Part shown: piece by piece, positions 1 through 6,106 of the stretch
Layout: each line of letters begins with the position of its first letter
Numbering within the stretch: position 1 is the first letter of the stretch
Source of the DNA: Nitrospinota bacterium
GTDB taxonomy: Bacteria; JAUXIQ01
Assembly: GCA_030620925.1 (NCBI GenBank)
Contig: JAUXIQ010000054.1
Span: forward strand, 1-9,060
Length of the DNA stretch: 9,060 nt
Reading direction: 5' to 3'
The notes under the pieces: model-generated
The model's input: only the letters and a program-made list of their open reading frames with translations
Databases searched by the model: none
Told to the model about the DNA's origin: nothing
Position numbers and translations under genes: made by a program

Positions 1-1
1 C

Positions 2-22
2 AGGGTCAGCGTAGAGAGATAA
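2..22 (+). other. possible last codons of an upstream gene (GspL/PilN-like expected)
   Basis: The frame starting at base 2 gives six sense codons (Arg-Val-Ser-Val-Glu-Arg) and then TAA at 20-22. A T2SS operon would normally have a GspL or PilN-like gene just before gspM, and a short beta-strand-like tail would suit such a protein. Six codons cannot identify a family, however. The third frame also stops early (TAG at 12-14), while the first frame stays open to 183 but yields an implausible protein. Which frame the upstream gene uses is therefore uncertain. Confidence 0.2.
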
Positions 23-87
23 TCGGAAACGATTGCTTCGGCGAACCGGAAAGGGGAATGGAACATCAACAGGCGGTTAGAGAAAAT

Positions 88-96
88 GGAGAGGTG
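88..96 (+). promoter_or_regulatory. ribosome binding site deciding the TTG start of gspM
   Basis: The run GGAGAGGTG is a near-match to the anti-Shine-Dalgarno complement and ends just before TTG at 99-101. Spacing is short, about 4 bases from the GG core. The frame is closed upstream by TAG at 78-80, and the next in-frame Met is far inside the protein (residue 123). TTG is thus the only start that keeps the membrane anchor. Confidence 0.6.
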
Positions 97-98
97 CC

Positions 99-659
99 TT
101 GGCCATTAACAAACGTGATAGAACGGCCATCAAATTGGGGGTGGCCGTCGTGGCCGCTCTCCTGCTTTACCTGTTGGCGGTAGAGCCCTGGGTTGAGAGG
201 CAGCAGCGTGTAAGGGATCAGTTTGAGGCCAAGACTATTCTTCTTCAAAAATACCGGAGCGTGTTGAGCCAGCGTGAGACGCTGGAGGAGGAGCTGGAGC
301 TGCTGAAAGGCACGCTGGACAACCTGGAAGGCAAGCTGCTGGGGGGCAAAAAACCTCCACTGGCCGCGGCGGAGCTGCAGAAAATCCTCAAATCGGCCGC
401 CGAGCAGGCCGGTGTTAAAATTGTGAGCGAGCGCATCCTCGATCCCGTGGTGCGGGGCCATTACATGGAAGTTCCCGTGGAGATAAACATTAAGTGCAAC
501 GTAACCAAGTTTGCACTGCTCCTTTTCGAGATAGAGAAGTCCCCCAAGTACCTTTCAGTAAAAGAGATGAACGTGAGGGGAGACCACAGGTTAAACCCCA
601 AGGAAGTGAGCGGAAAACTGGTAATCACAGGCCTCATAAGGAACCCGGAGTCGATTTGA
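99..659 (+). CDS. gspM: type II secretion system protein M (GspM/PilO-like)
   Basis: This 186-residue protein has the GspM/PilO layout. A short basic cytoplasmic N-terminus is followed by one membrane helix (about residues 12-28), a charged coiled coil (about 31-82, rich in Glu, Leu and Lys) and a compact periplasmic alpha/beta domain (about 88-182) like the ferredoxin-like fold of this family. GspM proteins pair with GspL in the inner-membrane platform of the T2SS and help position the assembly ATPase and pseudopilins; that role is family knowledge. The family is weakly conserved in sequence, so the call rests on architecture plus the GspC and GspD genes that follow. The start is TTG, supported by a purine-rich site at 88-96 and an in-frame stop at 78-80. 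The gap to the next gene is 82 bases. A PilO-like protein of a type IV pilus is the main alternative. Confidence 0.75.
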   Translation: MAINKRDRTAIKLGVAVVAALLLYLLAVEPWVERQQRVRDQFEAKTILLQKYRSVLSQRETLEEELELLKGTLDNLEGKLLGGKKPPLAAAELQKILKSAAEQAGVKIVSERILDPVVRGHYMEVPVEINIKCNVTKFALLLFEIEKSPKYLSVKEMNVRGDHRLNPKEVSGKLVITGLIRNPESI

Positions 660-741
660 TACGGATACAGGATATAATAAAGACCACCTTGGGATATTGT
701 CGTTTCATGAGCGATAAAACATGCTTAATCGGCGGTGAACC

Positions 742-1473
742 ATGCGGGGACTGATATTCAGCATCATAATATCTGCCGTTGCCTTCTTCGGAGGTTTCCA
801 TTTGCACCAATACCTCTCTCCTGAGAGCTATCTCCTCCGAATAGATTTGGAACAACCACGCCGAACAACAGATAGCGGCCCCAAGAACCATTTCCTCGAC
901 CCGGGCTCAATCCATTTCAGCAATTATAAGGTTATCAGCCAGAAGAACCTGTTCAGACCGGAGCGTAAGGAATGGATTCCTCCCCCGAAAGTCGATAAGC
1001 CGCCGCCCAGGAAGCCGGTAAAAGCCAAACCCAAAACGCCGCCGCCCCGGCTGACCCTTTACGGCACCATTATCTATGGAGAGAATGTCAGGATAGCCAT
1101 AATAAAAGGGGGCGGAAAGGGAGGCTCTCCCGGGCAGAAGAGGAATTATCGTCTGGGTGAGTATATATCAGGCTACCTCATACAGGAGATAGGCGAGGAT
1201 AAGGTGTTGCTGGTCAAGGAAGATGATAAAATCGAGCTGAAGCTCAGAGAGGGGAAGACCCTGCGGGCAACGCAGCCGGGCCGCACCAAACAGAAGCGGC
1301 AGGTAAGAAAACCTTCCCCTGCAGCGGTGAAGAAAGGCTCCCCGGGGAAAAAAGCGAGCGAAGGACCTGAACGAATAGTGGTCAAGGGGCCCGGAGGAAA
1401 GGAGATAGTGAAGAGAAAGAAGGTGATTCGCACCCCATTCGGCCCTAAAACCATTTACATTGAGGAGAGATAA
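742..1473 (+). CDS. gspC: type II secretion system protein GspC-like, without PDZ domain
   Basis: This 243-residue inner-membrane protein has an N-terminal membrane anchor (about 4-22). A linker leads to the motif YKVISQKNLFRPER (62-75), which matches the conserved start of the GspC homology region. A Pro/Lys-rich stretch follows (about 78-103), then the HR beta domain (about 103-173, beginning RLTLYGTIIYGE and including RLGEYISGYLI). In T2SS, GspC links the inner-membrane platform to the N0 domain of GspD, and gspD lies next downstream here. Classical GspC proteins end in a PDZ domain or coiled coil. This one ends in about 70 Lys/Arg/Gly/Pro-rich residues holding two similar halves (213-223 and 228-239). 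The ATG start has only a weak ribosome site (GGCGGTGA, about 731-738), and no better in-frame start was noticed. A PilP-like protein is a less likely alternative because of the NLFRPE motif and the secretin partner type. Confidence 0.75.
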   Translation: MRGLIFSIIISAVAFFGGFHLHQYLSPESYLLRIDLEQPRRTTDSGPKNHFLDPGSIHFSNYKVISQKNLFRPERKEWIPPPKVDKPPPRKPVKAKPKTPPPRLTLYGTIIYGENVRIAIIKGGGKGGSPGQKRNYRLGEYISGYLIQEIGEDKVLLVKEDDKIELKLREGKTLRATQPGRTKQKRQVRKPSPAAVKKGSPGKKASEGPERIVVKGPGGKEIVKRKKVIRTPFGPKTIYIEER

Positions 1474-1510
1474 TAGTATAAAATTGTGGTCTCTTTATTA
1501 TTAAAATGTC

Positions 1511-1551
1511 AGGGCCCGTACGTTCAACACACCAGGGCGCCGATGGGCCCT
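1511..1551 (+). repeat. inverted repeat between gspC and gspD
   Basis: AGGGCCC at 1511-1517 is the reverse complement of GGGCCCT at 1545-1551, with 27 bases between them. It lies in the 159-base gap before gspD, after an AT-rich patch (about 1474-1507). No T-run follows the second arm, so it is not a typical intrinsic terminator. It could be an RNA stem that affects processing or translation, or chance in GC-rich sequence. No clear promoter was found in the gap. Confidence 0.35.
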
Positions 1552-1632
1552 CGTGAAGTCGTGCGCGGGGCCGGAGGATTATCAGGAAAAAGAGACGATA
1601 CGAAATACTAACTTTGCGCGTAAGGATTAAAT

Positions 1633-3873
1633 ATGAAAAAGATTGTATCCACGGGGGTTCTTGTTTCTCTTATATTCCTCCTCGCCGCTTGCCAGAGGCC
1701 ACCATATACGCCGGCCCGCTTCAAAGGTAAAGCTGAAGCCCCGACCTCCCGGTCGGAAGCCTTGCAGCAACGGCCCGTGGTCGGGAAGAAAGAGGCCGCG
1801 CCCCGGGCCCGGGCGCAGCAAGAAAGGATGACCGCTGAGGCCCCTGCGGGCCCCCCGGAGATAAGAAGCTCTGAACGTGTGACCCGGGAGGTGTTGGAGA
1901 AAGAACCGGCTGCCAGGCGACCCGCCCCCAGGGCCGGCCGCGGCGCCGAGAGGGAAGAGGTGGGGAGAGGATACGTAGCGCTCAACTTCGATAACGCAGA
2001 TGTTTACGATTTCATTCAGAGCGTGAGTGAGATAACGGGCATCAACTACGTCGTAGCTCCCGGTGTTGCGGGTAAGATAACCGTCCAGACCTCGGGGGGC
2101 ATTCCCGTGGAGGACGTCCTGAAACTCATGGATACCATCCTGGGGGTTTATAAACTGGCCGCCGTCGAGTCAGAAGAGATTTATAAAATCGTGCCTGTGG
2201 AGCAGGTGAAAAAAGTTGGGCCTGAGATGTTTATGGGAAGAGAGATTGGGGCAGTGCCTCAGGGAGACAAGGTTATAGTGCAGATCGTGAAGCTCTACTA
2301 CCTTTCTCCGGGAAAAGCTATAGAGCTGCTCCAACCATTTGCCGGCGTGAGCGCCGAGATCATACCCTTCCCGCTGATGAATACGATGTTGATAATCGAT
2401 TCAGCCGCCAATGTCAGGCGGTTGATGGGGCTTGTAGACCTTTTTGACGTGGACCTGTTCGAAAACCTGGGGGTCGGGTTTTTCCCCCTGCAGCATATCC
2501 TCCCCTCCGAACTGGCACAAGAGCTTCAGGATATATTCGCCGCACTGGGCATCAGCAGTATTTCCGCCGGCGGCGGACTGGAGATGATCCCTTTCGACAG
2601 GCTGAATTCCCTTTTGATCATTGCCTCTACGCCTCGGTTGCTTAAGAGCGCCGAGGACTGGTTGCGGGAGCTGGATAGGCCCACTATCGACGCAGGCATC
2701 CAGACGCATGTCTATTATCTGGAGAGCGGTGATTCCGTTAATATAGCCGACATTCTGAGACAACTCTTCCTCGGCCAGGAGAAGAAGACACCTCGTCCCC
2801 CCGGCCCGCAGGCGAGGCAGCAGCGCACACCCGCACCCAAAGAGGGAGCGAAGAAAAAAGCCGCCACTCGCCCCAAAGCACCGACACCTGGCAGGTCGAG
2901 GCTTACTGAGCTTGTCAGGGGAGAGGTCAAGATAGTGGCTGATGAGGCCACCAACGCCCTGATCATTCAGGCGTCCCGCAGCGATTATAGGATCATTGAA
3001 AAGACCATCAAAGAGCTTGATCTCAGGCCCAAACAGGTGCTTATCGAGGTGCTCATCGCCGAGGTGACGCTGACCAAAGGGCTCGACTTCGGAGTGCAGT
3101 GGACGGTGGGCCACTCCAACGAGAGCAAAAGCACTCAGGGCATGGCAAAAAGCCTGTTCGTGCCCGCAGCAGGCATAACGGATATATCCGATTTTAAGGA
3201 ATTCTTCACCTCACTTGCCGCCAGCACCACCGGCTTTACCTACAGTCTTACAAGCGGTGATGAAATATTCGCGCTCCTGGATGCCCTGGCCACCGTAACC
3301 ACCGTGGATATCCTCTCCTCACCTCACATTCTGGCCTCGGACAACAAGGAGGCCACCATCAACGTGGGCGACGAAGTGCCCATAGTGACCTCGGAGCAGC
3401 TGCCGGTGGGAGTGGAGGAGACACGCTTTCGGAACATTCAATATCGACAGACGGGCATTACGCTGACCGTTACCCCGCATATAAATTCAAAGAACCTGGT
3501 GACCATGGATATTACTCAGGAAGTAAGCGAGGTGGCGGCAGCCGGTCTATCGGCTGTACAGCTGGAAACACCAACTATCAGCACGCGCGTCGTCGAGACC
3601 ACCATAGTGGTGCAAAACGGCCAGACCATCCTCATGGGAGGGCTTATTTCAAGAAACAAGCAGAAGGTGACGACCAAAGTGCCCTTGCTGGGAGATATCC
3701 CGATATTGGGCTGGCTGTTCAGGTCCTCTTCAGACACTTACGCGAGGCGGGAGCTGATCCTTCTCATCACTCCGCGCGTGATATCCAACGACGTCGATGC
3801 AGGGAGACTGACCAAAGAGTTCACCCACAGAATCGAATCCCTGAAGGAAAGAATGAAAGAGCTGAAGCGGTAG
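1633..3873 (+). CDS. gspD: type II secretion system secretin GspD (lipoprotein secretin)
   Basis: This 746-residue protein forms the outer-membrane channel of the T2SS. The N-terminus is a lipoprotein signal peptide with lipobox Leu-Ala-Ala-Cys, Cys20 being the lipidation site. Gln at +2 suits sorting to the outer membrane. A disordered Pro/Ala/Arg/Glu-rich linker (21-112) precedes N0 (about 113-190), N1 (about 215-272), N2 (about 280-350) and N3 (about 357-468). N3 is split by a Lys/Pro/Arg-rich insert (about 381-424). The secretin barrel domain spans about 470-720 and contains ATINVGDEVPI (574-584) and the family signature VPLLGDIPILGWLFR (683-697). A short charged helix ends the protein, and no pilotin-binding S domain is evident. 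Self-lipidated secretins such as HxcQ of Pseudomonas do not need a pilotin, and the same is inferred here. The ATG has a good site, AAGGA at 1622-1626. Family assignment is very secure; GspD rather than PilQ follows from the N0-N3 layout and neighbours. Confidence 0.95.
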   Translation: MKKIVSTGVLVSLIFLLAACQRPPYTPARFKGKAEAPTSRSEALQQRPVVGKKEAAPRARAQQERMTAEAPAGPPEIRSSERVTREVLEKEPAARRPAPRAGRGAEREEVGRGYVALNFDNADVYDFIQSVSEITGINYVVAPGVAGKITVQTSGGIPVEDVLKLMDTILGVYKLAAVESEEIYKIVPVEQVKKVGPEMFMGREIGAVPQGDKVIVQIVKLYYLSPGKAIELLQPFAGVSAEIIPFPLMNTMLIIDSAANVRRLMGLVDLFDVDLFENLGVGFFPLQHILPSELAQELQDIFAALGISSISAGGGLEMIPFDRLNSLLIIASTPRLLKSAEDWLRELDRPTIDAGIQTHVYYLESGDSVNIADILRQLFLGQEKKTPRPPGPQARQQRTPAPKEGAKKKAATRPKAPTPGRSRLTELVRGEVKIVADEATNALIIQASRSDYRIIEKTIKELDLRPKQVLIEVLIAEVTLTKGLDFGVQWTVGHSNESKSTQGMAKSLFVPAAGITDISDFKEFFTSLAASTTGFTYSLTSGDEIFALLDALATVTTVDILSSPHILASDNKEATINVGDEVPIVTSEQLPVGVEETRFRNIQYRQTGITLTVTPHINSKNLVTMDITQEVSEVAAAGLSAVQLETPTISTRVVETTIVVQNGQTILMGGLISRNKQKVTTKVPLLGDIPILGWLFRSSSDTYARRELILLITPRVISNDVDAGRLTKEFTHRIESLKERMKELKR

Positions 3874-3945
3874 ACAAGATAGCAGGATAAATGATGTCTC
3901 TCGCAGTACAGGATAAGACGCACGATTCACCCTGAGTAATAGGTT

Positions 3946-4878
3946 ATGAGAACCTTGATCACCGGTGGAGCGGGTTTCCTGGGTTCACACTTATGTGATT
4001 ATCTGTTGGATAGGGGGCACACGATTGTATGTGTTGATAACCTCATTACCGGCAGTACCCATAATATAGCCCACCTGGCCGGAAATAAAAACTTCAGTTT
4101 TGTCGAGCACGACGTTACGGAGCCTATATCCGTTAAGGGACCGTTCGATTATGTGCTCCATTTCGCTTCTCCCGCCAGCCCCATGGATTATGGTAAATAC
4201 CCCCTGGAAACTTTGATGACAGGGTCTTTGGGGACGCGAAACACGCGGGAATTATCTCTGGAGGGAGGGGCGCGCTTCATGCTGGCTTCCACGTCCGAGG
4301 TATACGGTGATCCGCTGGAGCACCCTCAGCGGGAAGACTATCACGGCAACGTCGATATCACGGGCCCCAGAGCCGTATACGACGAAGCCAAGCGCTTCGC
4401 TGAAACCATCACCATGGCTTACCACCGAAAACACCGCCTCGATGTGCGTATCGCAAGAATATTTAATACTTATGGACCCCGCATGCGGCTGGGTGACGGG
4501 AGAGTTATCCCCACTTTTATGGAACAGGCAATAAACGGGGAAGATCTCACCGTATTCGGGCGGGGCACGCAGACCCGCAGTTTCTGCTATTACCGGGATA
4601 TGGTCGAAGGCTTGTACGGCCTCTTGATTTCAGACGTGATAGAGCCGGTGAATATAGGAGACCCCAATGAGATGCCGGTGATAGAATTGGCCATGATGGT
4701 GCTCGAAATCTCCGGTGCTGGCAGCGGTATCAAGCATCTGGATCTGCCCAAAGGAGACCCCAAAATGAGGAAGCCGGATATCTCCCGGGCAAAAAATTTG
4801 TTGGCATGGGAACCCCTGACGCCCCTGGAAGAAGGGCTCACGGAAACCCTAAGCTACTTCCAGGAATTGTTAGAATAA
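3946..4878 (+). CDS. NAD-dependent UDP-glucuronate decarboxylase-like (UDP-xylose synthase)
   Basis: This 310-residue cytoplasmic short-chain dehydrogenase of the extended type is expected to convert UDP-glucuronate to UDP-xylose and CO2 with bound NAD, supplying sugar for polysaccharide or glycan. The Rossmann motif GGAGFLG is at 7-13, with the NAD-ribose acid at Asp31. [11 protein letters not shown] (113-123) and [11 protein letters not shown] (140-150) hold the active-site Ser/Thr-Glu118 and Tyr145-x3-Lys149. FNTYGPRM (173-180), DGRVIP (184-189) and TRSFCY (210-215) are typical of this subfamily, and Arg275 in [10 protein letters not shown] matches the conserved substrate arginine. One departure is Tyr216 where Val is usual in SFCYV. 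Length is normal for soluble bacterial members. The ATG gives the expected MRTLITGG start, but its ribosome site is weak. The gene stands 72 bases after gspD with no partner sugar genes in view. A dTDP-glucose 4,6-dehydratase or GDP-mannose dehydratase is less likely on motifs. Confidence 0.88.
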   Translation: MRTLITGGAGFLGSHLCDYLLDRGHTIVCVDNLITGSTHNIAHLAGNKNFSFVEHDVTEPISVKGPFDYVLHFASPASPMDYGKYPLETLMTGSLGTRNTRELSLEGGARFMLASTSEVYGDPLEHPQREDYHGNVDITGPRAVYDEAKRFAETITMAYHRKHRLDVRIARIFNTYGPRMRLGDGRVIPTFMEQAINGEDLTVFGRGTQTRSFCYYRDMVEGLYGLLISDVIEPVNIGDPNEMPVIELAMMVLEISGAGSGIKHLDLPKGDPKMRKPDISRAKNLLAWEPLTPLEEGLTETLSYFQELLE

Positions 4879-4890
4879 TCCGCAGGTTAA

Positions 4891-4910
4891 GGGAGGGTAA
4901 TTACCGCCCC
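4891..4910 (+). repeat. palindrome just downstream of the decarboxylase gene
   Basis: GGTAATTACC (4896-4905) is a perfect 10-base palindrome. It is flanked, after a two-base mismatch, by GGG (4891-4893) and CCC (4908-4910). It starts 12 bases after the stop codon, so it could fold as a short hairpin at the end of the transcript or serve as an operator for a dimeric regulator. There is no T-run after it, so a rho-independent terminator is not supported. Confidence 0.35.
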
Positions 4911-4957
4911 GGTGAGGTTCGCTGCTTACTATTGCCGCGTCCTCGGAGGAGTTATGC

Positions 4958-4986
4958 TTGACAGCAGAATGATGTAATGCTAACCT
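4958..4986 (+). promoter_or_regulatory. sigma-70-like promoter candidate for the rpmH-rnpA-yidD-yidC cluster
   Basis: TTGACA at 4958-4963 is a perfect -35 consensus. A 17-base spacer follows, then TAACCT at 4981-4986, which keeps the three most conserved -10 bases (TA....T). TGC directly before it makes an extended -10. A start near 4993 would give rpmH a leader of about 177 bases. This is the best promoter pattern noticed in the window and lies in the expected gap, but it is a pattern match only. Confidence 0.5.
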
Positions 4987-5140
4987 TTAAAATGTATATT
5001 GCTGAGTTAAAATAGATTCTGTTGAAAAATACGAAATTATTTACATATTTACCTGATGTTTAGTAATCGATCGGCTGCTGCACGACGCGAATGAATTACG
5101 GTATATTCGTGTGATGTTGTACGGTCCCCCTTAAACAGAG

Positions 5141-5165
5141 TGCCTCGGTAACAGCATGGGAGGCG
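5141..5165 (+). promoter_or_regulatory. possible hairpin masking the rpmH ribosome binding site
   Basis: TGCCTC (5141-5146) can pair with GAGGCG (5160-5165), five Watson-Crick pairs plus one U-G, around a 13-base loop. The 3' arm covers most of the GGGAGG Shine-Dalgarno of rpmH. An alternative pairing of TGCC (5141-5144) with GGCA (5165-5168) also closes over the site. Such a stem could tune L34 translation, but six pairs is short and chance is possible. Confidence 0.3.
5158..5163 (+). promoter_or_regulatory. ribosome binding site deciding the TTG start of rpmH
   Basis: GGGAGG lies 6 bases before TTG at 5170-5172, ideal spacing. The protein from this TTG begins exactly where L34 proteins begin (Met-Lys-Arg-Thr-Tyr-Gln-Pro-Ser), so the start is well fixed even though it is not ATG. 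Confidence 0.75.
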
Positions 5166-5169
5166 GCAT

Positions 5170-5304
5170 TTGAAGCGAACGTATCAACCTTCACGGATTA
5201 AGCGGAAAAGAACTCACGGCTTCATGGCCAGGATGAGCAGTAGGGGGGGGAGAAAGGTCCTGCAGAGGAGGAGGGCCAAGGGGAGAAAGCGGCTTACCGT
5301 ATAG
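5170..5304 (+). CDS. rpmH: 50S ribosomal protein L34
   Basis: This complete 44-codon gene starts at TTG and ends at TAG (5302-5304). The translation begins [18 protein letters not shown], continues [17 protein letters not shown] and ends AKGRKRLTV, the standard L34 sequence and length (44-46 residues). L34 is a very basic, tightly folded protein of the large ribosomal subunit that binds 23S rRNA. It is the usual first gene of the cluster with rnpA, which begins 38 bases downstream. The TTG start and short length make it easy to overlook. A GGGAGG site at 5158-5163 supports the start, and a possible hairpin over that site could regulate translation. One small departure is Ile10 in SRIKRKR, where many L34 proteins have Asn or Val. 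The call is certain. Confidence 0.97.
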   Translation: MKRTYQPSRIKRKRTHGFMARMSSRGGRKVLQRRRAKGRKRLTV

Positions 5305-5342
5305 ACCATGCTTCGGGCAAGCCCCCTGGCACCAGGCAACGG

Positions 5343-5750
5343 ATGAGACCATATTCCCTTAGTAAAAAAGAGCGGATCAGGAAGAATTACGAGTTCCAGA
5401 GGGTTTATGGCCAGGGGAAGAAGGTTGTAAGCCGTTATTTCGTCATCTACTGGATGGAATCGGAAGACACCATCAGAAGGCTGGGTGTCAGTGCATCCAG
5501 GAAAATAGGTAAGGCGGTTAAACGAAACAGGGCCAAACGGCTGACCAGGGAGGTTTTCAGACGCAATAAGTATTGCTTGAGTCCCGGGGTAGACCTGGTA
5601 ATAGTGGTGCGAAAAGGCCTGGCAGAGCAAAGCTACTCGGCGATAGAGACACTTTTCATCCACGAGTTGAACCGGATAGAGCGAAGCAGAGAAAAATTTT
5701 CGCATCAAGGGACCATCTCCTTCAGTGCCGGAGCGGAAAGAAAGAATTGA
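5343..5750 (+). CDS. rnpA: ribonuclease P protein component
   Basis: The 135-residue RNase P protein assists the catalytic RNA in removing the 5' leader from pre-tRNAs. The signature RNRAKRLTRE (61-70), preceded by LGVSASRKIGKAVK, is the RNA-binding RNR helix of the family. The N-terminal LSKKERIRKNYEFQRVYGQGKKV matches the region that contacts the pre-tRNA leader, with Phe18 of the EF pair and Tyr22. Length is slightly above the usual 110-125 because of a Ser/Lys-rich tail (about 115-135). The start ATG has no clear Shine-Dalgarno. A 12-codon ORF (ATG at 5308, TGA at 5344-5346) ends overlapping it, so coupling to upstream translation is possible. The gene follows rpmH by 38 bases and is in the same frame as yidD downstream, separated by its TGA and 15 sense codons. 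Confidence 0.95.
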   Translation: MRPYSLSKKERIRKNYEFQRVYGQGKKVVSRYFVIYWMESEDTIRRLGVSASRKIGKAVKRNRAKRLTREVFRRNKYCLSPGVDLVIVVRKGLAEQSYSAIETLFIHELNRIERSREKFSHQGTISFSAGAERKN

Positions 5751-5795
5751 AAGTCGTCTGAAAATAACTACTGCCCTGAAAGAAAACCGGCAAGA

Positions 5796-6005
5796 ATGAC
5801 GAAAGCGTTAGTCTTTTTAATAAAAGGTTATCAGAGGTTTATTTCCTCTTTTCTCCTACCGGCGTGCAGGTTCACCCCCAGCTGTTCCTCTTACGCTATC
5901 CAGGCCCTGGAGAAGTATCGTCTGTTTAAGGGTAGCTGGCTCATCATAAAGCGCCTGTCGAGGTGTCATCCCTTGGGCGAAGGCGGTTACGACCCGGTGC
6001 CCTGA
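5796..6005 (+). CDS. yidD: membrane protein insertion efficiency factor YidD
   Basis: This 69-residue small protein assists YidC-dependent insertion of inner-membrane proteins and sits at the cytoplasmic face of the membrane. It shows the full family pattern: an amphipathic N-terminal helix (about 4-20), then CRFTPSCSSYA (24-34), KGSWLIIKRL (45-54) and RCHPLGEGGYDPVP (56-69). The conserved Cys24, Cys30 and Cys57 are all present. The sequence ends exactly at the DPVP motif, with none of the extra tail seen in some homologues. It lies in its normal place between rnpA and yidC. The ATG start is preceded only by a weak purine stretch. The family assignment is secure; the exact biochemical role of the family is only partly known. 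Confidence 0.95.
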   Translation: MTKALVFLIKGYQRFISSFLLPACRFTPSCSSYAIQALEKYRLFKGSWLIIKRLSRCHPLGEGGYDPVP

Positions 6006-6093
6006 TGAGAGGTATATTAGAATTAGTTCAGGGAAGATATAAGCGAGAGATTAGTCTATTTCCATATCTTTAATTGAATGCTCTAACCTTTTT

Positions 6094-6100
6094 GAGGTGA
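6094..6100 (+). promoter_or_regulatory. ribosome binding site favouring the ATG start of yidC
   Basis: GAGGTGA at 6094-6100 is 6 bases before ATG at 6107 but only 3 bases before the in-frame TTG at 6104. The ATG gives MDKRALVAV, the usual YidC beginning, and is therefore preferred; the two choices differ by one residue. Confidence 0.7.
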
Positions 6101-6106
6101 GCCTTG

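Larger units (their letters stand above)
4879..5169. other. intergenic region between the epimerase/decarboxylase gene and rpmH
   Basis: These 291 bases hold no recognisable gene on either strand. From left to right they contain a GGTAATTACC palindrome just after the decarboxylase stop, a Shine-Dalgarno-like GGAGGAG before a 7-codon ORF (4954-4977), a sigma-70-like promoter candidate (4958-4986), and an AT-rich stretch (about 4981-5060) with TTAAAAT repeated 20 bases apart (4987 and 5007). A small hairpin lies over the rpmH ribosome site. This is the most likely place where a separate transcript for the rpmH cluster begins. Confidence 0.6.

Noticed and set aside
1-183. First frame open from base 1 to TAG at 181-183 as an upstream gene overlapping gspM
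   Set aside because: The translation is Trp/Pro/Arg-rich with no T2SS-like pattern, and the overlap with the GspM membrane anchor would be long; likely fortuitous.
673-678. Perfect TATAAT hexamer between gspM and gspC, possible internal promoter
   Set aside because: No acceptable -35 at 16-18 bases upstream; the nearest TTGATA (656-661) is only 11 bases away. Left as an AT-rich coincidence.
2401-3114. Long minus-strand open frame opposite gspD (237 codons)
   Set aside because: It lies wholly opposite a certain secretin gene, has low-complexity Gly/Cys/Leu-rich translation without family motifs, and has no promoter or ribosome site seen; a shadow of GC-rich codons.
4891-4910. Rho-independent terminator after the decarboxylase gene
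   Set aside because: The palindrome can form a stem, but it is interrupted and no run of T follows.
5037-5045. TTATTTACA resembling a DnaA box in the AT-rich gap before rpmH, hinting at a replication origin
   Set aside because: It misses the conserved C of TTATNCACA, no cluster of further boxes was found, and dnaA, dnaN or parAB are not in view.
5214-5708. Minus-strand open frame of 164 codons opposite rpmH and rnpA
   Set aside because: Both genes on the + strand are unambiguous by their conserved motifs; the antisense translation has no recognisable domain.
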